Of a stretch of DNA of 64,000 bases, positions 13,689 through 24,700 are shown one piece after another. Every line of letters starts with the position of its first letter. Position 1 is the first letter of the stretch. Below the pieces are notes generated by a model. That model was not told where the DNA came from and searched no databases. It saw only the letters and a list, made by a program, of their open reading frames with translations. The stretch comes from Trichoplusia ni (taxonomy: Eukaryota > Arthropoda > Insecta > Lepidoptera > Noctuidae), in assembly GCF_003590095.1 (NCBI RefSeq), contig NC_039502.1, positions 2,232,001 to 2,296,000 on the forward strand, in the 5' to 3' direction. The translations under genes and the position numbers were made by a program.

Positions 13689-14049
13689 TTCTAATTTCCG
13701 TAATTTCATGTCATGTCTCAGCGACGTCACAAGTAAACTTTGAAAGCTTTCAGAAGATGGCAGCACAATAGAACCTGTACATCTGAAATATTTTAGAATT
13801 TATCGGTTCTGTCTATGGATTAATAATTGAACCGTAAAAATTTCTACCACATTTTCAATTTCAACCGTAAATCAATATGATTTATTTATTCCACTTTTCC
13901 ACAAAACAAGCATTGCAAAAGTCATATATCTGTACATTCCCATTAGAACAAAAATATCTTTATCACTGAGATTATCACCACCACAACCAACCACTTGAAA
14001 AATAACAAAACCATTTTGTAGCCCATTGCGCTCGATTAATAACTTCGAA
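13689..14049. promoter_or_regulatory. Putative bidirectional promoter between RanBPM and TSNAXIP1
   Basis: 361 bp separate the divergent start codons. No clear TATA box or insect initiator was recognised, so the promoter role is inferred only from gene arrangement. A possible acceptor (TTTCAG on the minus strand near 13787) suggests RanBPM may have a 5' UTR exon, in which case the real promoter lies elsewhere. Confidence 0.35.
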
Positions 14050-17000
14050 ATGAGCAGTGTTCCTAAGTACCTAAAACAAATTGAAACCAAAGTCTCAGAA
14101 AAATTGACACGTTTAAAAAAGTGTGATAGTGAACTTTTGGAAGCACAACAACTACACTGTGATCTAGTTCTCGACGTATGAATATTAAATAAGCTTGCAA
14201 TAGTGGGATATTTAAATAAATAAATAAAATATTTAACATACTAATATGAGTTATTTAAAAATACATACAGAATTATATATAAATACTAACAAAATTTAAC
14301 TGTATAATACTCTGATTATACTATATTTTCAATATATTGATGCTGATAAATTATTTATTTATAATACTTTTTCAGATATACGAAGAAGCTTTCAACAGTT
14401 TGATCAGCATTTCAATTACGTATTCTAAACTACTTAATGAAATTAAACAAGCTTACGATCAAGCAATTCAGAAACGCGATGAACGTATTACACAATTTAT
14501 TACCCAGGATGTAAGTGGTTTTTTTCTGTAAATAATTGTTTCACAGTTACAAATCCATAATATCTAGTTTAGTACTTCGATCAACTTTCAATATTATAGC
14601 GATTATAATATTGAAAGTTGACCGAAGTAATTAAGATAATACCGATTTTTTCATTCGTATTTGAAAAAACCGGTGTTTCTAGAAAATTTGATAAAAATCC
14701 TTGTATCCAAATGATAAGGGTTGCTTATGATCCCTGCTCTGTCAATCAAGACTGACATATTTTTGTTTACTATTTCATCGCTTCATCCAACTTCATATAT
14801 TCTTTGCTAACAGACCTGTGATTCACATATTCGTTGGTTTTCATCATATAGTCTAGTCGTTCAATCAAGAAATATACCCGTTATATTCTACTGTTGAGAA
14901 CTTGAGACTTCAAGCTTTACTTTATCTGTTTGTCTGCAATGTGTTCAACCAGTAATAAAAAACCTACTGTGTTTATCTTAGACGGGGGTTTTTCAACCCA
15001 GCTGTCATGCCATGTCGGGACTACCGCGGACGGCGACCCATTGTGGAGCGCGCGCTTTTTACAGACACATCCTGAAGATGTAGTCAAAACTCATCTTGAT
15101 TTCTTGCGAGCCGGTTCTGACATTATCATGACCAATACTTACCAGGCTTCCATTGGAGGCTTCGTTAAACATCTTGGCGTCACTCCAGACGGAGGATATT
15201 CGCTCATCAAACTGGCTGTTGAGCTAGCTAAACGAGCTCGGAGCACATACCTAGAGGAGAGCCAAGTGTCCGGCACACTTCAACGCGCTCCCTTAATCGC
15301 CGGTTCCGTGGGGCCTTACGGCGCACATCTACACGATGGCTCCGAGTACAGCGGCTCCTATGCTGATGAAACATCTGTAGAGACGATGCTTGCGTGGCAT
15401 GCTCCAAGAATTAAGGCATTGGTGGAAGCTGGAGTAGATTTATTGGCTTTTGAAACAATTCCGTGTTTAAAAGAAGCTGAAATGCTTGTGAAGATGTTGA
15501 AGGAGTTCCCGAATATCAAGGGATGGTTGAGTTTTAGTTGTAAGGATGAAAATTCATTGGCAAATGGAGAAGACTTCAAGACTGCTGTCAAAACATGCTG
15601 GGACCTGAATCCTAACCAACTAGTAGCAATTGGAGTAAACTGCTGCTCTCCTGCCATTGTGGCAAAGCTATTTAATAGCATTAGTAGTGAGAAAGGTCCA
15701 TTGCCAATACCATTCATCACATACCCTAATTCAGGGGAGAAATATAGTCCCACTATAGGTTGGACCGAACAGGACAAGTGTGAAGGTCTGGCCACATTCA
15801 TCCCAGAGTGGCTGGACTGTGGAGTCCGGTATGTGGGTGGGTGCTGCAGGACATACGGAGCCGACATATCCCTTATCAAGAATCAAGTGCAGAAGTGGTT
15901 GGACAGTCAGCAGTCTGTTCCACTGTAATTTCTCCAAATATTATGATTTCATTAATTCACTGGAACATTCTAAACCTTGTTATCACGATGTGTGTTGGTT
16001 GACGTATGCTGCATGCAATCTCATAACCATTTTATCAGTACCATATTTACATAGCAGAAAGACCTTATCAGTTTAAATGTGTTTGTTATGGCAAAATAGT
16101 TCTTTGCCTAAGGCCATAAAATCAATAATGTTTTGATATCTGTAGGTAAAGAATGATGAATAATTAAATGTTCATATTACATCATAAGTGATAAAAATGT
16201 ATCTGCAATATCTTAATGGTTCATTTGTATCTTAGTATATTTATGTTACTGGGACATTAGGTAAAAAATTTTAACCTAATTTAAAATTATAATTTTTAAC
16301 TTAAAAAATAAAATTTTAATTTTAAAATAGGTTAAATTATAATTGTTTCTGTAATTGTTATTTTGCCATGGATGGCAGGACTGAAAAAAATAAATATTAA
16401 ATTAACTATAAGACTGTTGGTAATATTATCAAATTTTATAACTTCCAGAGAATATTTGGGATTTCTGTTAGGAAAAAAGAAAGGGATGACAAAATTAAAG
16501 CTCTAATGAAAACAAATGACGAATTAATGCAACAGAACTTGAATCTGAGCCTTGAGACTTGTAAACTAAAGAAAGAAATAGGGAAGGTTGGTAGTGCTGT
16601 CACACGGGCAGTTGGGACTGAGGTGTTGGTTGTGTGGGGGTTGTTCATGTTTACAAAATGTTGTGTTTCTTATATTGTAAAGGTGTTGAACACATGTTTA
16701 TGCTGTTACTACTTTTTCTTTTTTTTTTCTTTTATATAAGCTGCCTTTCTTGATGTGCCAAATGTAAACCCCTGCAGCCTTGTTTCATTGTGTGGTTGCT
16801 TATTGTTTTAAATATGTTACTATCTTTGTAATTGCTTGTTTATTAAAATAAAATATACTGTTTTATATTTCTTGTGTTATTTGTACTGTCGTTTACCTCA
16901 TAAGAGTGTCGCTATTTAATTTTTCAGGATGTATTAGTGTAAAAACTTTTTAACCACCGACACAAAAAGGGGCTTGTTATAAGTTTGACGTGTCTATCCG

Positions 17001-20000
17001 TCTGTCTGTCTGTCTGTGGCATCATACCTCCCGAACGGCTTGAGGGATTTTAATGTAGTTTGTTTTTGTGTTTAATTAAAGGTGAATGATGTGTGAGTGT
17101 TCTTGTTGTTTCTTAAAAATCCGAGCCAGTATTTTTTTTTTGTTGTTTTTACTGTAGAAGGTTTTTAATTTTTATGAAAATTAATGTAAATTAAAATACG
17201 TAAGTACGCAATTAATATTAAAATGTGTATATTTCGAAAACGGCAGAGTCTAGGTAGGCTTAATATTTACGAGTTCTACTGTTTTGGACATAAATAAAAA
17301 ATATTTTTCATAACAATACACATTTTTTGTAATATTTTACTTTGTATTATTCCACAATAATTTCCGGACTGTTTTAAATTATTGTTTTACTTGGTTAGCT
17401 TAACGACGACAAGTTCTCGGAGTACCTGACGCTGATGCGCGAGCGCGACGCGCGCTACACGCTCTACTTCGAGAACGTCAGCTTGCAGATGAAGCTCAAA
17501 GAGCTGGACGGCAGCTCCTACCCCGTGGACGAGGCCTACGGGGACCCCGTCGTCTTGAGGATAGCTCTCGACAGGTGCAGGTAAAAACTCTGCTGATATC
17601 ACGACCAGCACTGTATCCTTTTAAAGTGCCTGAAAGAAAGGCCTATTTTGTATAAATCTCTAACTTTGAACCACAGCCCACAAATTTATTTGTCACCGAA
17701 CAGAGTATACATGTCTATATGTAACACAACCTTAAAAAATGTTGAAATATCCGCCACCTTTACTATTAGTATTAATCATTAAGTGTCTAAATAAGTACCT
17801 ACATAATGTTTAAAAATTTCAACTGTCTAGCTATGACGGTTCATGTGATACAGCCTTGTGTCAGACGGGAAGGCAGCGGTGCATCAGAAATGGGATCAGT
17901 TTTTACCCTTTGGGTACGGAACCTTAAAGTAAAGGAATTGTTTCATAAAAATGCCTTCAGTTAAAATGAAGGTGGATAATAATATTTCTAATTTTGCGAT
18001 CCCACAGCGTTGGGTAACTTAACCAGTTTTTCAAAGTTATATAGGTGGTATACCTACCTGTCTACATTAATCTAAGACACCACTAGCGTGGCGTGCAGGT
18101 GAACATCCTGAGAAAACTCGGAGGCCTATGGCCAAATTTTAAATGATTATGGTAGCGGGTGGGGAAGAGAGATAGCCACAACTTTGGAATCTGAAATTGC
18201 CAACCCTGATACTGCCTTTCGCATTGTATGTCTTGATTGTTTTAGGGAACAGTTGTCATTAACCCAGACCGAATTGAAGAAAATGACAGACGAGTATGCG
18301 GACACAGTGCCGCGGCGCGAGTACGATACTCTGGATGCAAAGCACTGCGAAATAACCAAGGCCCTGGACAAGTTAGCAGGAGAATACAAAGCTCTACGAG
18401 AGAGCAATAAACGGCTTTTGGGTAAATATTATTTTATTTAAACGTTTTTATACACTCACTTTCTTTTTTGTTTGCGTGTTTGGCGTTCCGGTTGGCCTTT
18501 CGTAAATCAATTTTGAGGCACTTCCCGATAAGCTAGCTGGCTGAAAGGTTCATGCCTGAATCGATTTTGATAAAATTTAAATGGAGGGACATTTTAAAAC
18601 GTGGGTATTTTGATTTTTTTTAAATCTATTAATTATATCTTTATGCTTTACGGTTTTCCTGTTATTTTTTACAAAGTATTCAGTCTTTTGTCTCAGTAAT
18701 AAAACTAAATAAAGTTTTTATCCATCGATCAATTCGAATCCGGCAGCTTCTAAGGCGTCAATTGAGGAAGAACTATTTGAGATCAAAGAGCGTTGCAACG
18801 AGATGGAACGCGCGGGTACTCCGCGGCCGCAGTGGGATCTTTGTGCGGACTTTATTGGAGGAGGAAAAGACAGGTATCAGGGCCCCGATTCTGCTATTTA
18901 CAACGGCCGATGAAAAAATGGCAATTTCATTAAATTTGAGATTACTCCTATTCTCTTAAGCATTTTGCCAATATAATAAAATAATTAGAAGTTAATTGCA
19001 TTGACCTTGAGTGTATCGTCCCTTACTGAGTTTACAATTATTGTGTAGAAAAATGCTTAAGGGAATACGAAAATTGTCATTTTAAGCCAAATTTCAGTCA
19101 TCGGCCATTGTAAATAGCAGAATTGGGGCCCTGACTAGTGACACCAAAGCTCTACTGTAGTCTTTTACGAGGTCAAGCATATGTTATATTCGTTTGTTGA
19201 GTACAGATGGTGGCAACTAGCAAGCGGCCTCTCATCCAGGGACATTCTCAGAGTGTTGCTGAAAGAGCTCGGGCCTGCCGCGGAGAGTGATCATCTGGAA
19301 CATTTCGATGGACTTGTTAGCTATATATTAATTTGTTTTTAATCAGAACTACTCGCACTTTTAATAAAACTTATTGAATGTACTCGTAATTACAGGGTAC
19401 GGATCCAGTAATACCACCATACTTACGCTACGAAGGCAAGGTCCGTAATTTGCGGCTGTCGCGGCGGGAGATCAGTGTCATCATCAACGACATCTGGCTC
19501 GGCAAGTTGCAGAGCCCCGACATGCCCATGCAGGATTATGTCACCAAGTACTTCGAGGACAGGTTACACTTTATACCTATTTTTATCCTTACTTGCATCT
19601 TCGCTTTGCTTACGATAATACATTAGATACATATATACCTAAACACCAAAAATCAGGGAAGAGTCTAATTGATTGTGCATTTACTTACGTGACACGCTTA
19701 TTTGTAAGATTGTCTTTGTGCCGCAGATATCAGCAGCCGTCAATACGCGCCGAGTGGGCGTACAACCTGTGCGCCGGCGCGGAGCAAATGCTGGACGAGC
19801 CGCAGGTGAAGCTGTTCTGGGGCGTGCTGCACGGCCACCTCAGCGAGCACATCTACTGGGGCCACCGCGCGCACTGGCGGGCACTGCGCGACAGCCTCTA
19901 CCGCCACGCCAAAGATCAAGAGGCAAAATTTATGTTTCCTTCCGTTTATTTAATTATATCTTCACTTTGAGTTATGCAAATATTAACAAAATTACTTTGC

Positions 20001-20432
20001 GTTTAGACAATACCGATAGAAGAATTTGAGAAGATATCAAAGGCAACGTTTCCGCTGAAAAGTGAGGTGGATATCAAGAATTTAATGGATGTCGTACGCA
20101 AGCAACTCAAACTTAAGTTAGGAAGCAACGATATTAACTTGGATAAACTATTTCAAGAGGTCAAGAGTCAGTCACTTAGGTGTGATAAAGGATCTGTCGG
20201 ATATGAGGTTCATTTTACTATATATTTACAGAATGAGGAAGGTTTCGACCGAGTAGAGTTCGCTCGCGAGCTATATCGTCAACGACAACTAGCCCAAGAC
20301 AAATATATACGGGAGGTACTAGCTGAGCTCGGCGGCAAACACGCAGCTAACAAGACTGTCACTGTGGACAATTTGAAGCGGGCATTTGCTATTGTCGATC
20401 CAGCTATAGGTGATTATGATGATGCCCTGTAA
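14050..20432 (+). CDS. TSNAXIP1: TSNAXIP1, translin-associated factor X-interacting protein 1 homologue
   Basis: Nine coding exons keep frame: 14050-14175, 14376-14510, 17399-17580, 18246-18421, 18747-18873, 19207-19315, 19396-19562, 19727-19922, 20007-20432 (stop TAA). The N-terminus (YLKQIETKVSEKL...DIYEEAFNSLISISITY) is the TSNAXIP1_N domain. A coiled coil follows (exon 4), then the family signature TPRPQWDLC (exon 5), and GTDPVIPPYLRYEG plus NLRLSRRE (exon 7). A helical C-terminus resembles EF-hand pairs. The length is 547 residues as written, or 523 if a 72-nt stop-free segment in the last exon (20160-20231) is an intron. Intron 8 (19923-20006) needs a GC-AG splice to keep frame. Human TSNAXIP1 binds TRAX and is linked to sperm and ciliary cells; the insect role is inferred. 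Intron 2 contains the HMT gene, and intron 5 is mostly a MITE. An upstream 5' UTR exon is not excluded. Confidence 0.85.
14574..14628. repeat. Near-perfect hairpin in TSNAXIP1 intron 2, 25-bp arms, 5-nt loop
   Basis: The left arm 14574-14598 and right arm 14604-14628 are reverse complements with 24 of 25 positions matching; the loop is GCGAT. It starts 64 bp after the exon 2 donor. Confidence 0.9.
14939..15928 (+). CDS. Homocysteine S-methyltransferase (MmuM/Mht type), intronless
   Basis: A complete 329-residue single-exon gene. The enzyme family transfers a methyl group from S-methylmethionine (or S-adenosylmethionine) to homocysteine, making methionine in the cytosol. The start region has LDGGFSTQL (DGG at about 15-17). 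The zinc/homocysteine-binding cysteines are present as GVNCCSP (Cys235) and YVGGCCRTYG (Cys302 and Cys303), along with MTNTYQAS and AFETIPC, so it looks catalytically competent. Length matches the family (about 300-340). The ATG at 14939 is chosen; the open frame extends three codons upstream without an ATG. It sits on the same strand inside intron 2 of TSNAXIP1, so it needs its own promoter in 14629-14938. A poly(A) signal lies at 16847. A long antisense frame (15358-15879) is a shadow. Confidence 0.93.
   Translation: MCSTSNKKPTVFILDGGFSTQLSCHVGTTADGDPLWSARFLQTHPEDVVKTHLDFLRAGSDIIMTNTYQASIGGFVKHLGVTPDGGYSLIKLAVELAKRARSTYLEESQVSGTLQRAPLIAGSVGPYGAHLHDGSEYSGSYADETSVETMLAWHAPRIKALVEAGVDLLAFETIPCLKEAEMLVKMLKEFPNIKGWLSFSCKDENSLANGEDFKTAVKTCWDLNPNQLVAIGVNCCSPAIVAKLFNSISSEKGPLPIPFITYPNSGEKYSPTIGWTEQDKCEGLATFIPEWLDCGVRYVGGCCRTYGADISLIKNQVQKWLDSQQSVPL
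16449..16586 (+). other. Unidentified coiled-coil-like frame in TSNAXIP1 intron 2
   Basis: After a plausible acceptor (ACTTCCAG, 16441-16448) a plus-strand frame reads RIFGISVRKKERDDKIKALM and continues with NLNLSLETCKLKKEIGK, 46 codons ending before a weak donor (AAG/GTTGGT). The composition (Lys, Glu, Leu, Asn) is protein-like and would form a coiled coil. I do not recognise the family. It may be a transposon relic, an alternative exon, or chance. Confidence 0.2.
16847..16852 (+). terminator. Poly(A) signal candidate for the nested methyltransferase gene
   Basis: AATAAA in an AT-rich context with downstream T-rich and GT-rich sequence, about 920 bp after the stop codon. A nearer signal may be used instead. 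Confidence 0.45.
16955..17140 (+). repeat. Dispersed lepidopteran repeat with CTGT microsatellite
   Basis: Contains GGGGCTTGTTATAAGTTTGACGTGTC, five CTGT/TCTG units, then CATACCTCCCGAACGGCTTGA. This order is a common repeat of lepidopteran introns, recognised from memory. It lies in TSNAXIP1 intron 2. Confidence 0.55.
18878..19133. mobile_element. Foldback MITE filling TSNAXIP1 intron 5
   Basis: A 256-bp element with terminal inverted repeats beginning CAGGGCCCC. About 33 of the first 35 bases match between ends (CAGGGCCCC[G/A]ATTCTGC... through GGCCGATGA), and further inverted similarity runs inward (CTTAAGCATTTT), so the whole unit could fold on itself. CAGGG ends resemble hAT elements, but an 8-bp duplication is not clear (ACAGGTAT versus ACTAGTGA). 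The left end starts only four bases after the exon 5 donor at 18874. Confidence 0.8.
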
Positions 20433-20497
20433 TATGCCAATATACCTACCAATATTTTTCTGGAATATTTAATAACGATTTACTGACGCGTAAGTAT

Positions 20498-20760
20498 TTA
20501 TTGGGATAACCGGCTATTGGAGCGGCGCGGCGGCAAGGTCGTGAGTCGAACTTTTTTTGAATGTTCCATAACTTTCACGCAACCTAGTCCCAAACTAAGC
20601 AAAGCTTGTATTGTCCAACCACAATCTCTGTTAAAGTTCGGTTGATTACGGATTTCTACTGTCTCACATACCTTTCGCGGCACGTAGTCTCCCTATCTAA
20701 TACGGAGGCTTTATCATGTCCTATGTAGTTAGGGACACAACACGAGTTGCAACAAGGTCA
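20498..20760 (-). pseudogene. Relic of a retroelement GIY-YIG-like domain (Penelope-like), decayed
   Basis: Reading the minus strand from about 20760 gives HDKASVLDRET-like text, then RKVCETVEIRNQPNFNRDCGW after a frame change. This resembles the end of the GIY-YIG endonuclease of Penelope-like retroelements ('R..REA.EI....N.NRD.G'). No reverse transcriptase remains nearby. Identification is by motif memory only and could be another retroelement type. Confidence 0.35.
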
Positions 20761-21795
20761 AGGGATAAATGCATCATAATATTATTGTGCCAACAACTAG
20801 CCGAAAACATATCTCTATCCACTTGTAGGCTATGGAAATTTATAATTGCAGCCGTGTTGTGCCACTAACGAATCATCCGAGTCCAAGCCCTTGATGTCTT
20901 TGCCCCATCTGTTTGCTACTTACAGTAACATGGTATTTTGTTCACTCCCGGGACTCCCAAATGATTATTGTCCTTGGAAGCGTATCATCCACCACTATTG
21001 TTCGGCTACACATCAGTAAACCTTTATTATAATAAATAATTGTAAATAGGTCTTACGAAAGTGGTTTACCTGATTTTTGATAGTTTTGTTTATTTAATAA
21101 TTCGTTTTCTCGGTTTTTATACTCTATCCAATAATAGGACATAGAAAAGAACACAACTGCATAGTAGGATTTCTAAATAATAAAAAAAAATTACTTAATT
21201 AATATGCTCTATCAGCGTATAATTCATCTTATTAAGTTGATCATAAAAAATGTAAATTGTTATTAAATCAGAGGCAGGTTTTTAATTGTTGAATAAAAAG
21301 AACATGTTTACGTTATTGTTAAAATGTTTTTCATAGAACGGACATGACTAATTTGAAATGTTCATAGATCACATTCGGATGGAGCGCTACATTCGCTGGG
21401 CGTTTGCCGATCGAACGTCTGAGTTAAATTGTATCTCACCAATACCGTTACGTACACTGACTACGCGATTGGCAGCCGGGGATATTGAACGCGTCGGACC
21501 AAGATATCGTGGCACACACCGCAGAACAACTTATAAATAATATTATTAAAATTGTTAAATTACTTTATGGCACCTAATATTTACCAATAATTTACTGTTA
21601 ATATTATAATTTACGCTTCATTTACAAAAACCGACACTATTATAACATGATTTTGGAATGCATCCGAACTGTTACGCTGTATAAATCTGTCAATGTCACA
21701 AACACGTTCCATGGTTTATGTTGACTTGACACAACCAACATAACCAACTCTTTTTGTTTACATCAATATTCAGCTTAAAAATATTGATTGAAATC
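20761..21795. other. Intergenic region between TSNAXIP1 and WDR89
   Basis: AT-rich sequence with no recognisable coding frame. The segment just before 21796 should hold the WDR89 promoter and 5' UTR; no core promoter element was identified with confidence. Confidence 0.5.
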
Positions 21796-24700
21796 ATGAC
21801 TGACATTATTGATAATGAAGAAATAGATAAAGACACTGTACCCCCTGAAGTTATAGAAGAACACTTTCAAAAGCATTTTAATTTAATAACCGAAACTGCA
21901 GTGACTCTAAAAAAATCTTTTATTAATAAATTACACGCTACAAAGTAAGTATTGCAATTAATTATTTGATGCTTCTACATCGAAGCCATTAGGTGCTGAC
22001 TATAGTCAATATTTATTTACCAACATTGCATTGATTTGTTTCTTGTGCAGTATTACTAATAAAGTTATGTTGATTCCTGAAATGTATGTACTTATTCGAT
22101 GTTGTTAATTCCGTAGTTCACTTAAAATAGCTGTAAGTCTATCAGACAATACTATAGAAGTTTATGAGCTGCATACGACATCACTTAAAAAGGTGTGTAA
22201 ACTGAGTGGACACCAGAAGGCTCTCACAGAAGTGGTGTGTGACCCTAAGGAGGAGCACCTAGTGTATTCTGCAGGAGAGGATGGACTGGTCAAGCTGTGG
22301 GATACCAGGACTAGTGGCAGTTGTGTTCAAGAGTACAAAGGTATGTTGCACTGACTCATTGTTTTTAATTAAAATTATAGTCTCACTAGATACAAGTTAC
22401 TTTATTTTATAATCTGTTTCTTATATGGATTTTGCTTTCAACCACACCATTCTTTGTGATTTTATATTTTCAGATGGAGACGAGGAGCTAGTAAGGCCAT
22501 ATGAGTGTATGGATGTGTCATGCAATGGCCGGGTGCTGTGTGCTGGAAGCCAGCTGGTTGAGGATGATGCATACCTTGTGTTCTGGGACAACAGAGTTAC
22601 CAAACCACTGGGAGGTTACTGGAACTCACACACAGATGATGTTACACAGGTAGAAATATGATGAAATGTTACTACTAGAGATGTTTTATGATATGTTACT
22701 TGAGTTTTAAAATAAATCTTTATTATTATATTTGATTGCACTACTTGCCTACATTTTAGTTTGGTACTAATTTTAATTCATAATGTACAATAATAATTAT
22801 TGTACAAGCCTTTTTAATAAAATTACTGATTGATTTTAGGTAAAGTTTCACCCAACAAAAACTGAAATACTGGCATCAGGTAGCTTAGATGGTCTTCTAA
22901 ATGTTTTCAATGTAATGGAGCAAAGTGAAGACGATGCTTTAACCTACTCCCTGAATGTGGAGAACTCTGTGGAGAAGCTGAGGTGGCTGGATGAGAAGCA
23001 GGTGGCTTGCATCACACAGTCCAATGACTTGCAACTGTGGGATGCAGACAGCGGGGATTTGCTCAAGAGTTTCACTAGAGACAAAGTATCTAGAAGCATA
23101 AAGGTGAGCTGCAACACAATTTGATGTCTTGCATTTCATATCATACTAGTAAATTTACATGCTTTATCTTCCATTATGTCTATATGACTACTTGTACATC
23201 TGGGTTAGCTACATTGTACTTGATATTTTTCTTAAGTGAAAAATTTGTTACTAATACTATATTACTGTACTTTTCAGAGAAGCAAAGGCGACGACTGTTA
23301 CTTAGTGGACACATATACGTCAATCGATGACATGCCTGTGGTACTCGCCGGCTCTTACGGAGGCGACGGGTGAGCATACCTATAGTAGATATAGTTATAC
23401 AAAACTATATACATTAGCCAAATGTTAAAGTTACTGCAAAATTAAAATCACCATATATTTTTCTCTTTTCATACAGCAATATATTACGGTCAGTGACGAT
23501 AGAAGAGAAGAAGCTCACCCCAGCCACCAACTTTGTAGGTAACAAGCAGACCGTGCGCTGCTGCTGGTTTGATAAAGACGTGAGTTCACAGATCTTCTTT
23601 TTCTTCTTTCTTCTTATATATAAGAATGAATTGCTGTTCGTTAGTCTCGCTACAACTCGAGAACGGCTGAACCGATTTGCCTAATTTAAGTCTTGAAATA
23701 TTTTTATCAGTTCAGGAAAGTTTGTGAAAATATAGAAATATTGCAGAAAAACATGTAGTTTTGTCTGCCTTGTTATCGTCGAGTGTTAGGCGGTACGTAG
23801 TTCGACGGGTCAGCTAGCATTATACATATTTATTAAATAATTTATGTTAATACTAGATTTATATAAGAGCAGCACTAAACGAACTGATTACGGTTTAGAC
23901 ATATTTATTTGGAAAAACTTATAACACACATCTCTTCTAAAAGTTGTTGAGAATATATCAATGACTAAATATCAGTTAATGAAAATGCCTAATATACACT
24001 ACACGTCTTTATAGATAATGTTCAGAGGTACCGCTAACGCGCACCCACAATAATTATTTGCTGCGGAATTCTGCTAAAACTTTAATATCACCTGAGATTT
24101 TAAAATGAAATTAAATGATGCAAAGGGCAAAATTAAACACATGTTTTTGTATTAATTTCGAAAAGTATAAAAACATAATTAATAAAGACATAAAAAAACG
24201 TTGTGCATGATTATAGTAAATCAACGTTAAGATTAGTACGTCGCATATTATGCTGTTATGCACTTTTTGTGCACGTTTTGATAACAATATTGTTCAAAAT
24301 TAGTCTGATCTATCTCGTAGGGTACAGCGTACGTACAATTTAAGCGTACAAAATTAGTCATTACATTAGAAACATCTCAGGTCGTATGTTCGTTAGACGG
24401 ACAGCGTTTGGCTTCGTTTTAAATATCTGGTCAAATTATAATACTAGCTTTCCTCCGCGACCCCTTCCGCGCGGATGTCGGTCTTCGCCTGGATGGTTTA
24501 TTTCTCCACTAGCTGTTGCCCGCGACTTCGTCCGCGTGGTTAGAGGATATAAGTAAGTTATGATTTATACCTGCAGTTTTATCCACATTTTCCATTATAT
24601 CTGCGCTCCTATTAGTCGCAGCGTGATGGTATATAGCCTAAAAACTTCCTCAATGAATGGTCTATTCAATACAAAACTATGTTTTCAATTTGAACCAGTA

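Noticed and set aside
15358..15879. 173-codon minus-strand open frame
   Set aside because: It is the antisense shadow of the homocysteine S-methyltransferase; composition is unlike any protein and the sense frame has clear motifs.
20208..20231. 24-nt intron (GTTCAT...TTTACAG) in TSNAXIP1
   Set aside because: Far below any workable intron length; the 72-nt version is more credible.
20180..20231. 52-nt intron with donor GTGTGA in TSNAXIP1
   Set aside because: Removal shifts the frame and loses the C-terminal domain.
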